Shown in pieces: positions 1-5,177 of a stretch of 10,862 nucleotides of DNA; position 1 is the stretch's first letter, and every line of letters starts with the position of its first letter. A program made the translations under genes and the position numbers. This DNA is from EA-27 sp964396265 (GTDB lineage: Archaea > Thermoplasmatota > Thermoplasmata > RBG-16-68-12 > EA-27), in the NCBI GenBank assembly GCA_964396265.1, contig CAYNEM010000032.1, positions 1 to 10,862 on the forward strand. Direction: 5' to 3'. The notes under the pieces were generated by a model, which searched no databases, was not told the DNA's origin, and saw only the letters and a program-made list of their open reading frames with translations.

Positions 1-2
1 TC

Positions 3-1229
3 CAGCTCACGAGGGCGGCATTGCGGGACGGGCGCACGATCTACACCGAAGGTTCGCGCTCCAGCCCCAGCTCCCGCATCGCTTGGCGTAGGACGACGTT
101 CGACGCCGTCGCTGACCGGCTTAACATCAAACGCGGGAGCGGCGGCGCGGTCCCGCAACCAGCCGCCCTCCCCTCCGGCTGGGAGTCCAAGCTCGAGTCG
201 CTCCCCTGCCACGTCACGATGGACTGGTTCCTCGACGGCATCCGCCGCGACGGACTCGTGCCGGACGCGCTGGGCCGCATCTACTACTGGCCTGGGTGCG
301 ACGCGGACCCCCCGGCAGTCGATGAGGTTGCCGAGGAACGTTGGATTGAGCATTTTGGCCGCGAACCCGACCGCGTCGAGGAACTACCGAGGCTCCGGAC
401 GTTGGTCATCGGCATCGATCCGTCGCTGGTGGACCAGGAGAACGACCCGACCGACCCTGGAGTCTTCTCCGGGATGGCGGCCTACCGCAAGTTCAGCTCC
501 CCCATCCCGCCGGAGTCCCTCTTCCTCTGGGACGACGATACGAAGCGGTGGAAGCCCCTCGCCGAGTACGATCGTACCGGGAACGGCACACATAAAAACG
601 GCCACGGCGTTCCGGTCGGAGAGGCGGAACCGATGGCCCATACAGAGAACGGGAAGAACGGTTCCAACGGACACATCAAGTTCGTCGTCGGCTGCCCGCA
701 CGCCTACTGCACGGCAGAGCTGCACAACGACATCGAGAAGGGCGAGGGTCATATGTGCGACGCGATCACCGGCTCGATCTGCACCGTCCTCGGCAACGTC
801 CTCGGCGCAACTGTCTTCAAAGCCCCCCGCCCCCGTGCCGAGGGCGATATGAACCGCGACACGACCCTCGCCGAGCCGTGGCGCAAGGCGCTCGAGGAGG
901 CGATTGATAAGCACACGGTCTATCTTGACATTCATTCGTTTCCACGCTGGGATTCGGAGTGGGGGGTGTATGATTTTGTGATCTTGACAGAACCTGCTTG
1001 TCCGTCGTGGCTCAATGACCAAGTCAGGCAAGGACTACAACGCGCTGGCTACAAAATCGGGGTTTATTCGGGCCGCTTCAATTCCTTGATTAAGCGGGCC
1101 TGCGAACTCGGGGCCAAGGGTTCCCTGTTATTGGAGACCAACGAGAAGTTCATGCAAACTAGTGGCGGCGCGGATATGGTGGCGAACGCGATTGCCGGAG
1201 TACTCCAGTCCGTGAACCCCCCGACCTGA
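3..1229 (+). CDS. N-formylglutamate amidohydrolase-like protein with unknown N-terminal region (5' end open)
   Basis: The C-terminal half (about residues 220-395, counted from the TTG at 21) follows the N-formylglutamate amidohydrolase family pattern (PF05013-type zinc hydrolases that cleave N-acyl or glutamyl amide bonds). Seen are GCPHAYC with H227, a following CDAITG (D247), PRAEGDMNRD (R272, D276, N278, R279), LDIHSFP (H305) and LLLETN (E372). Residues 1-180 resemble nothing I recognise. An Asn/Gly/His-rich stretch at 186-218 looks like a flexible linker between the two parts. The frame is open to the left edge, so the true start may lie outside the window; TTG at 21 is the first start-like codon. 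No signal peptide is visible. As a neighbour of structural-type genes it might attack a glutamyl or amide bond in a host envelope polymer, but that is inference. Codon usage changes towards A/T-ending codons from about base 900. Family assignment is fairly firm; substrate is unknown. Confidence 0.7.
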   Translation, partial: QLTRAALRDGRTIYTEGSRSSPSSRIAWRRTTFDAVADRLNIKRGSGGAVPQPAALPSGWESKLESLPCHVTMDWFLDGIRRDGLVPDALGRIYYWPGCDADPPAVDEVAEERWIEHFGREPDRVEELPRLRTLVIGIDPSLVDQENDPTDPGVFSGMAAYRKFSSPIPPESLFLWDDDTKRWKPLAEYDRTGNGTHKNGHGVPVGEAEPMAHTENGKNGSNGHIKFVVGCPHAYCTAELHNDIEKGEGHMCDAITGSICTVLGNVLGATVFKAPRPRAEGDMNRDTTLAEPWRKALEEAIDKHTVYLDIHSFPRWDSEWGVYDFVILTEPACPSWLNDQVRQGLQRAGYKIGVYSGRFNSLIKRACELGAKGSLLLETNEKFMQTSGGADMVANAIAGVLQSVNPPT

Positions 1230-1260
1230 ATTATTGAACGGGCTGGGGCAAAAGCCTTCG

Positions 1261-1338
1261 TTGGGATACGTCAGTTTCACCCCAACCCGCAAAGGTTAAT
1301 ACTCGGTCCGCTCTTTCTACCTTTGGGATACGTCAGTT
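1261..1338 (+). promoter_or_regulatory. 16-bp direct repeat pair flanking a weak TATA-like box upstream of the nuclease gene
   Basis: The 16-mer TTGGGATACGTCAGTT occurs exactly at 1261-1276 and again at 1323-1338, 62 bases apart start to start. The second copy runs into the TTG start codon at 1337. Between the copies lies GGTTAATACT (TTAATA at 1296-1301), a weak TATA-like box that would place transcription initiation near 1325. There is no ribosome-binding site before the TTG. The layout, a repeat on each side of the promoter, fits a pair of binding sites for a regulator, but no regulator is identified. The rest of the 1230-1336 gap shows no gene. Confidence 0.45.
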
Positions 1339-1570
1339 GAACTATCGTGAGCTGTCCGTCGCCGAGAAGTACCGCTCCGAGGGCTGGAAGCCGCTCCGGA
1401 ACGGCGCTCCGGACTTCGTGATGCTGAAAACGGACGAGTGCGGCCAGATTGAAGAGATGCTGGCCGTCGAGGTGAAGGCCACCGGAGACGATCTCACTTA
1501 TGAGCAGAAGGTGTGGCGAGAAATCTGCCGCCGCGCCGGGATCCCTTTCAAGGTCGAGGTGGTTGAATGA
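1337..1570 (+). CDS. VRR-NUC-type (PD-(D/E)xK) small nuclease
   Basis: This 77-residue protein is close to a minimal VRR-NUC domain. The signature runs NGAPDFVML (P25, D26), then VEVKATGDDL (E45, K47), then YEQKVW (Q57), then a short helix and a closing strand GIPFKVEVVE. Stand-alone VRR-NUC proteins of viruses and plasmids act as structure-specific endonucleases, for example on branched or Holliday-like DNA; which substrate applies here is not visible. The TTG at 1337 is chosen because no ATG or GTG precedes the catalytic PD motif in this frame. It has no ribosome-binding site, so translation may start from a very short leader. Its stop overlaps the next start as ATGA, so the two genes should be translationally coupled. 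The 16-bp direct repeat reaches into the start codon. Confidence 0.8.
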   Translation: MNYRELSVAEKYRSEGWKPLRNGAPDFVMLKTDECGQIEEMLAVEVKATGDDLTYEQKVWREICRRAGIPFKVEVVE

Positions 1571-2199
1571 AACTGGAGGTAGTGCTGGAACTGAAGGACG
1601 TCTACGGGGGCGACGGATTCGCCCGATCCATCATTGTTAAAGAGAAGAAGCTGAAGCGGAAGAGGACGAATACGCAGACCCGGTCCGACATCGGCGTTGC
1701 GGCGGGCGGAAGCGAGATCGAAGAGGAGGAATGGGAGGAAACCGAAAAGCCGGTCCACACCTTCGACAGGGATGCGGAGGGGAGACCGACGCTCCGGGTC
1801 GGCGGTGTCCACGGCAAGGTCTGGGGAGCGCTCAAGGAGGCAGCTGGGCAACTCCGCATCCTCCACGTCGAACCGTTCACGAAGGGCTACAAAGGCATCG
1901 TGGGTATGATGAACGTCACTCCGATTGTCGCGTCCCTTGAGATGAACGGGTCTGAGATTGCGGTACGCCAGCTCCCCCAGATACTCAACGGGATGGGAAA
2001 CAAGATGATTTTCGACCGCTACGATGTGATTCCGGAAGCGAGGCTGAAGGTTTTCATCTCCTTCCCTGACCAATTGAAGACGCCAGTCGAGAGGATGGCC
2101 CGCCACCTCGAGAATATGGGACTCTTCAACAAGCGGCGGACGATAGCCAAGGTCGCCTCGATGAAGCCCGTCAAGGGCGACAAGGAGGTGACCAACTAG
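1567..2199 (+). CDS. Unrecognised 210-aa protein with RAMP-like sequence pattern
   Basis: I do not recognise a family with confidence. The ATG overlaps the nuclease stop (ATGA) and is preceded by GAGGTGG at 1556-1562. The protein opens with a strand-like segment (MKLEVVLELKDV), then a very basic patch (KEKKLKRKRT, 25-34) and an acidic run (IEEEEWEETE, 51-60), both probably loop or unstructured. From residue 63 it looks folded: HTFDRDAEGRPTLRVGG, then GKVWGALKEAAGQL (83-96), MMNVTPIVASLEM (114-126), FDRYDVIPEARLKVFISF (149-166) and a helix ending MGLFNKRRTIAKV (184-196). The order 'small residue-rich turn + GALKEAA helix', then a strand of the kind 'xPExxLxVFISFP', then a late helix and 'GxxxKRR' is reminiscent of RAMP-fold proteins (Cas7/Cas5/Csm3-like), but the match is weak and judged by eye. 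Alternatives are a DNA-binding or recombination partner of the adjacent nuclease. Confidence 0.7.
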   Translation: MKLEVVLELKDVYGGDGFARSIIVKEKKLKRKRTNTQTRSDIGVAAGGSEIEEEEWEETEKPVHTFDRDAEGRPTLRVGGVHGKVWGALKEAAGQLRILHVEPFTKGYKGIVGMMNVTPIVASLEMNGSEIAVRQLPQILNGMGNKMIFDRYDVIPEARLKVFISFPDQLKTPVERMARHLENMGLFNKRRTIAKVASMKPVKGDKEVTN

Positions 2200-2205
2200 A
2201 ACGCG

Positions 2206-2295
2206 CCAATCCGGACCCAACCGAACCGACCCAATCCGTACCAGTCCGGACCAGTCCACACCGAGCCGTTCCACCCCGAACCACTCCACTCCAAA
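2206..2295. repeat. Array of 18 CCRNN pentamers (two-layer G-quadruplex potential on the minus strand)
   Basis: Eighteen consecutive pentamers begin with CC in perfect 5-base register from 2206 to 2295; the third base is a purine in 17 of 18 and the last two vary. On the minus strand this is GG every five bases with 3-base loops, the layout of stacked two-tetrad G-quadruplexes. It starts six bases after the stop of the 210-aa gene. A tandem 8-mer CGGGAACT (2308-2315, 2316-2323) and a pyrimidine-rich tract (about 2321-2357) follow before the next promoter. The whole 2200-2412 stretch contains no convincing gene. Confidence 0.75.
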
Positions 2296-2382
2296 CTAAT
2301 CATCCTTCGGGAACTCGGGAACTTCCTCCTTCCTATTCGCTTCCGCCCTCTCCTCCGCGAAGGCCCCGGCGTGACCCTCCGA

Positions 2383-2390
2383 TTAATATA
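2383..2390 (+). promoter_or_regulatory. Archaeal TATA box for a leaderless GTG gene
   Basis: TTAATATA lies in a locally GC-rich context, with its centre 26-27 bases before the GTG at 2413. That is the distance at which archaeal transcription normally begins, so the mRNA probably starts at or next to the GTG. No ribosome-binding site precedes this GTG, which agrees with a leaderless transcript. Confidence 0.65.
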
Positions 2391-2412
2391 GGCCACCCCG
2401 GATTACCCGCCC

Positions 2413-2955
2413 GTGGGACGCGACACCCAAGTTGCCTTGGTCTGTGGCGAGGACGCCGTGGCGGACCTGATCGACGTAGTTGCAGCGGCACGCGGCAATA
2501 AGGAAATCGTCCGCATCGTCTCGGTTGAGCGAGTCGATGGCTTCGGCGGGGGTGGAGGCTCCGAGCACTACGGCACTTTCTGGGGCCTCGGCGGGGTCCT
2601 GGGTCCAGGCCCGATATGCGCCAGTATGGTCTTCGGTTCTACTGTGACCGGCGGTGCTTATCCGGGGCCTCCGGGAACCGTCGTTGCCCACCTCGTTAGC
2701 AGGGCCACGACCATCAAGAACCTGCGGGGGCGCGTCTTCGGTCCCCCTGGGATGGGCAACTCCCTCGACATCACGCTATTGCTTGGCGGGGGTCTGACCG
2801 CATTGACCATCAATTTCGCTGGGGCCGTCGATGAGGCATCTGACTTGGTGAACACCGTACCCGTGGTTCCGGGAAACAAGATCGGGTGGAGGTTCGACTA
2901 TGCCGGTGGCCCACCGGAAGTCGATTTCGCGATGCTGACCTGGGAAGAAACCTGA
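2413..2955 (+). CDS. Putative surface/tail-type structural protein: shared N-terminal module plus beta-rich C-terminal domain
   Basis: This 180-residue protein has two parts. Residues 1-48 form a module with VALVCGEDAVADLIDVV, ARGNKEIVRIVSVERVD and a glycine run at 44-49. It is 39/48 identical to the start of the protein at 3262-3708. Residues 50-180 are Gly/Pro/Val/Thr-rich and strand-like, with TTIKNLRGRVFG (99-110), SLDITLLLGGGLTALTINF (117-135) and a late 'VPGNKIGWRFDY' (152-163). This rhythm is common in jelly-roll heads of viral fibres and TNF/C1q-like domains, in which a 'GD/GN' turn precedes a late strand; the assignment is by eye only. No signal peptide or membrane segment is seen. 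The GTG at 2413 is supported by the TATA box 26-27 bases upstream and by conservation of GTGGGACGCGA at the start of the paralogue. A role as a virion surface or receptor-binding component is inference. Confidence 0.75.
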   Translation: MGRDTQVALVCGEDAVADLIDVVAAARGNKEIVRIVSVERVDGFGGGGGSEHYGTFWGLGGVLGPGPICASMVFGSTVTGGAYPGPPGTVVAHLVSRATTIKNLRGRVFGPPGMGNSLDITLLLGGGLTALTINFAGAVDEASDLVNTVPVVPGNKIGWRFDYAGGPPEVDFAMLTWEET

Positions 2956-2997
2956 TGCGGACGCGACGGACCGCCGAATCTGCCCGGGCGCATCGCA

Positions 2998-3005
2998 TTT
3001 AAATA
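2998..3005 (+). promoter_or_regulatory. Archaeal TATA box upstream of the four-gene run 3034-4355
   Basis: TTTAAATA stands out from GC-rich flanks in the 78-base gap after the 2413-2955 gene. Its centre is about 33 bases before GTG 3034 and 42 before ATG 3043, so the transcript would begin near 3027 with a leader of only a few bases. The genes at 3262, 3723 and 4137 have ribosome-binding sites and no TATA-like boxes of their own, so they probably depend on this promoter. Confidence 0.55.
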
Positions 3006-3033
3006 ACTGCCTCACTATCCGGAAACATCTGGG

Positions 3034-3231
3034 GTGCAACCAATGGTAACTTGTACGCCGTTGCAGGTTGTCGCGAACGGGAACCCGACCGCGCAGGGGC
3101 TCGGCGCGAATGAGGTCGCGCTCTCCAACACCAACCGCAACAGCCTCCGCTTTGGTGCGCCTCCGGACCCGAATGCGATTTACATCGTCCACTTCGAGAC
3201 GACCGACGAGAACTCGCAGTCCGCTGTGTGA
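3034..3231 (+). CDS. Small beta-rich protein of unknown function
   Basis: This 65-residue protein has no recognised family. It is Asn/Ala/Val-rich with strand-like pieces (TPLQVVANG, NEVALSN, NSLRFG, NAIYIVHFETTD) separated by turns, which fits a small beta-barrel or beta-sandwich. There is no signal peptide, membrane segment or strongly charged region. Two starts are possible, GTG at 3034 and ATG at 3043. The GTG lies nearer to the expected transcription start from the TATA box at 2998-3005. Its position between two genes that share an N-terminal module suggests a part in the same structural assembly. A perfect 12-base palindrome (CGAAGCGCTTCG, 3234-3245) follows the stop. Confidence 0.65.
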   Translation: MQPMVTCTPLQVVANGNPTAQGLGANEVALSNTNRNSLRFGAPPDPNAIYIVHFETTDENSQSAV

Positions 3232-3261
3232 GGCGAAGCGCTTCGGGAAGGGTGAACTGGG

Positions 3262-3708
3262 GTGGGACGCGAACGGTTGGTTGCCGTCGTCTGCGGCGAG
3301 GACGCCGTGGTTGACCTGATTAACATCGTTGCGGCGGCACGCGGCAACAAGGAAATCGTGAGAGTCGTCTCCGTCGAGAGGATCGACGGCTTCGGCGGGG
3401 GCGGGCCGTGCGACGGCGTCGAAACGCTCTCCAACATCTACGACGACTTCCACTCCTTCATCTTCGGCCAGGGACCCCCCGGCTCGAGGTTCGTGATCTC
3501 TGACATCCTGTGGGAGCAGAACGACAACTTCTCCGGACTCCAGCCGGAAAGGACCAACGGCTGGATTCTAATCTTCGTCGCGGACCCCGAACCTAACGGC
3601 TTCCTGCGGACGAAGCAGGAATCGTTCTCGCCCGTCGCCGCCCCGGCCGCACCGCTGGTGATGAAGTCGAGGGTGTTCGCGACCGTGACCGGTGGAAATA
3701 ATTTCTGA
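3262..3708 (+). CDS. Second protein with the shared N-terminal module; possible first half of a concanavalin-like sandwich
   Basis: Residues 1-48 of this 148-residue protein match the module of the 2413 protein (39/48 identical, including CGEDAV, AAARGNKEIVR and DGFGGGG). The C-terminal part (50-148) is unrelated to that paralogue: NIYDDFHSFIFG (58-69), SRFVISDILWEQNDNFSGLQ (75-94), GWILIF (100-105), then SRVFATVTGG (136-145). 'MKSRVFATVTG' looks like the strand that opens a concanavalin/LamG-type sheet and ends abruptly at the stop, while the next gene begins with the kind of strand expected to follow. GTG 3262 is chosen because GTGGGACGCGA is conserved with the paralogue and GGGTGA (3250-3255) sits six bases upstream. 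Unlike the first copy it appears to be led by a ribosome-binding site. Role as a virion surface or fibre subunit is inferred. Confidence 0.7.
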   Translation: MGRERLVAVVCGEDAVVDLINIVAAARGNKEIVRVVSVERIDGFGGGGPCDGVETLSNIYDDFHSFIFGQGPPGSRFVISDILWEQNDNFSGLQPERTNGWILIFVADPEPNGFLRTKQESFSPVAAPAAPLVMKSRVFATVTGGNNF

Positions 3709-3716
3709 GGTGGTGA
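3707..3716 (+). promoter_or_regulatory. Strong ribosome-binding site fixing a TTG start
   Basis: GAGGTGGTGA overlaps the stop codon of the 148-aa gene and lies six bases before TTG 3723. It fixes the start of the 134-aa gene, which has no ATG or GTG near its amino end, and makes re-initiation after the upstream stop likely. An in-frame TGA at 3714-3716 excludes a simple read-through from upstream. Confidence 0.65.
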
Positions 3717-3722
3717 CGGCCC

Positions 3723-4127
3723 TTGGTTTCCTTCAGTCGGATCTTTGTGGGGTTCCACGACACCAGCGACAACCGTCAGTTCGGGTTCCGCGCGCAGAAC
3801 AGCGTTTCCGGAGGGCCGTTCGGCAACTGGATTGCGACCCAGTTCGACGGCGACGTGACGATCGACGTCCCCACGGGTATCCCCGTCGCGACGGACTGCG
3901 CGGGGGCGCAGGATCTCGAAATCAGGGCCGACGGGGAACAGATCCTCTTCTTCATCAACGGTGTCCAAGTCGCCATTATGGTCCTACTGATCAATATCTT
4001 CAACGACAACTTCAAGCACGGCTTCGAGGCGAACCAGGGCTTCCTGGGCGACGAGATAGCCCTCGAAGTGGATTACTCCTGCGTCTCGATGGGCAGGAAG
4101 TGCCAGAACAAGCCGTCGTTCGATTGA
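3723..4127 (+). CDS. Concanavalin/LamG-like beta-sandwich protein (putative virion surface component)
   Basis: The 134-residue sequence alternates strands and turns in the manner of laminin-G/concanavalin-type domains: RIFVGFHDTSDNRQFGF (6-22), NWIATQFDG (35-43), TIDVPTG (46-52), DLEIRADGEQILFFINGVQVA (64-84) and EIALEVDYSCVSM (111-123). The 'LxIxxxGxxIxFFINGxxVA' segment is the most telling; such domains in viral structural proteins bind glycans or build fibres. The fold call is by eye. TTG 3723 is supported by GAGGTGGTGA six bases upstream; an in-frame TGA at 3714 excludes an earlier start. The protein seems to lack the first strands of a full sandwich, which the C-terminus of the preceding gene could supply. 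The stop overlaps the ribosome-binding site of the next gene. Confidence 0.7.
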   Translation: MVSFSRIFVGFHDTSDNRQFGFRAQNSVSGGPFGNWIATQFDGDVTIDVPTGIPVATDCAGAQDLEIRADGEQILFFINGVQVAIMVLLINIFNDNFKHGFEANQGFLGDEIALEVDYSCVSMGRKCQNKPSFD

Positions 4128-4136
4128 GGTGGAAGT

Positions 4137-4355
4137 ATGGCGGACAGGGTGACGTTGAACTCGTACATCAGGGCGGAGAGCGATGAGGAACTCGATGCGA
4201 AGGCCGCGTCGGAGATGTCGCGCCTCGAGAAGTTCCACCCCGAGCTGAAGTCCAAGGATCCCGCACCCGAGCCGAAGCCGAACGCGCACGTCACGCACCT
4301 GCTCGTCATCGAGTACGACAAACCCCCGCTCCCCAAGAAGAAGGGCGGCAAGTAG
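4137..4355 (+). CDS. Small charged protein of unknown function
   Basis: This 72-residue protein matches no family I know. Residues 14-36 (ESDEELDAKAASEMSRLEKF) should form a charged helix. They are followed by a Pro/Lys/Glu linker (ELKSKDPAPEPKPN), one strand (HVTHLLVIEYD, 51-61) and a basic tail PPLPKKKGGK. It is led by GAGGTGG (4126-4132), four bases before the ATG and overlapping the stop of the sandwich gene, so it is the last member of this gene run. The 36-base gap to the convergent minus-strand operon shows no T-rich or hairpin terminator. Confidence 0.65.
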   Translation: MADRVTLNSYIRAESDEELDAKAASEMSRLEKFHPELKSKDPAPEPKPNAHVTHLLVIEYDKPPLPKKKGGK

Positions 4356-4391
4356 GCGTGGGGCCTGACGTGGAGGCTTAAGATGGAATAC

Positions 4392-5177
4392 CTAACTGGG
4401 GTGCATCCCCAGCAGTAGGCAGAGCGCCGTGCAGTACCTCGCCGCCTTCCGTACGCAGTCCCGGCCCAGCCCCAGAACCTCGTCCATCCCGCCGACCCCG
4501 GCCATCGCCCCCGGTAGGACCTCGTGCAGTCGCCGCTGCCGCGCCGCCGACCACTCGGAGAGGTCGAGCATCAGGCCCTCCACCACCTCGCCGAACTTCG
4601 CCTCGTCGTGCAGCACCGTCGGGTTCGACAGCTCCTCGGAAATGCCAATCCGCACGTCTGCCCGTGCGGCGGTCCAGTCCCACCGGAGAAGTTCCTCGAA
4701 CTGATGATGCGAACCGGACTTGAATGCTGACTGCAATATATTGACCGGATTTAGTGCGCCCGAGTGAGGTGGCGTGGCCCCGTCTTGGATTAAGTGACAA
4801 GCCCACCCGAGGTGCCGCCACGCAACGGGACTGGGCAGGGCGAACTTGGCGAGCAGCGCGTAGGTCCGGACCAAGTGGTGCGACACCCGCAGCGTCAGGA
4901 CGTTCGACGGCCCGACCGCACCCGCCTCGGCCCCTGGCATCAGCGGACCCGCGTCGTTCCAGGTGTGGCAGACAATCCAAGTCCCGCTCCCGAGTTTCCG
5001 GTGGACTGCGTCCAGCTCCCGCGAGCCGCGCACGGCGACTGTACGCTCGGCATCCCCCACCCCGAAGGCGAGGAGTACTTCATCCGTGATCCTGGCGTGG
5101 GTATCCGGGTGCGTTTTCCATCCCTTTCCTATATACGAGGATATTGCGCGAGTAGGTCCGCCCCTCGACCTCTGCAA
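4392..5177 (-). CDS. Zinc-dependent phospholipase C-like protein
   Basis: The 261-residue sequence carries the metal-site pattern of the zinc-dependent phospholipase C / P1 nuclease superfamily: W20 and HARI (H27), WNDA (D75), SHH (H100/H101), then H128-x3-D132-x5-H138 in ACHLIQDGATPPH, and H157/H158 four residues before E161/E162 in SHHQFEELL. The H/D/H spacing (+4, +10) equals that of Bacillus cereus PLC. Family members cleave phospholipid head groups, or nucleic acid in the P1 branch. No hydrophobic signal peptide precedes W20, unlike secreted relatives. The only usable start before the ligands is TTG 5177, without a ribosome-binding site and 98 bases inside the upstream methyltransferase gene. 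The conserved region begins exactly where the methyltransferase domain ends, so the gene may be expressed by coupling or frameshift. The last gene of the glycan operon; lysis, egress or envelope-lipid editing are possible roles. Family is fairly sure; substrate and start are not. Confidence 0.78.
   Translation of the reverse strand: MQRSRGGPTRAISSYIGKGWKTHPDTHARITDEVLLAFGVGDAERTVAVRGSRELDAVHRKLGSGTWIVCHTWNDAGPLMPGAEAGAVGPSNVLTLRVSHHLVRTYALLAKFALPSPVAWRHLGWACHLIQDGATPPHSGALNPVNILQSAFKSGSHHQFEELLRWDWTAARADVRIGISEELSNPTVLHDEAKFGEVVEGLMLDLSEWSAARQRRLHEVLPGAMAGVGGMDEVLGLGRDCVRKAARYCTALCLLLGMHPS

Noticed and set aside
3..1229. Aspartoacylase/succinylglutamate desuccinylase or M14 carboxypeptidase for the first gene
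   Set aside because: The HxxE zinc motif of those families is absent. The D-x-NR and LDIHSFP pattern fits the N-formylglutamate amidohydrolase family better.
1498..2289. Minus-strand open frame of 263 codons over the 210-aa gene and the pentamer array
   Set aside because: Its start lies in the CCRNN array (giving an artificial Trp/Gly pattern) and the rest is antisense to a coupled plus-strand gene with a ribosome-binding site.
3234..3245. Perfect 12-base palindrome CGAAGCGCTTCG as a terminator
   Set aside because: It leaves no loop for a stable hairpin, has no T-rich tail, and downstream genes appear to depend on read-through. It may be chance or a minor protein site.
2776..3453. Minus-strand open frame of 225 codons across two structural genes
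   Set aside because: It spans a promoter and two gene boundaries on the other strand. Its similarity to the frame at 2383-2691 only mirrors the duplicated plus-strand module.
3692..4186. Plus-strand open frame overlapping the concanavalin-like gene
   Set aside because: Arg/Gln-rich translation without structure. The overlapping TTG frame has a strong ribosome-binding site and a recognisable beta pattern.
5129..5137. TATATA-like sequence on the minus strand as a separate promoter for the phospholipase-like gene
   Set aside because: It would start transcription near 5107, inside the conserved N-terminal region, with no usable start codon before the zinc ligands. It encodes the last strand of the methyltransferase.
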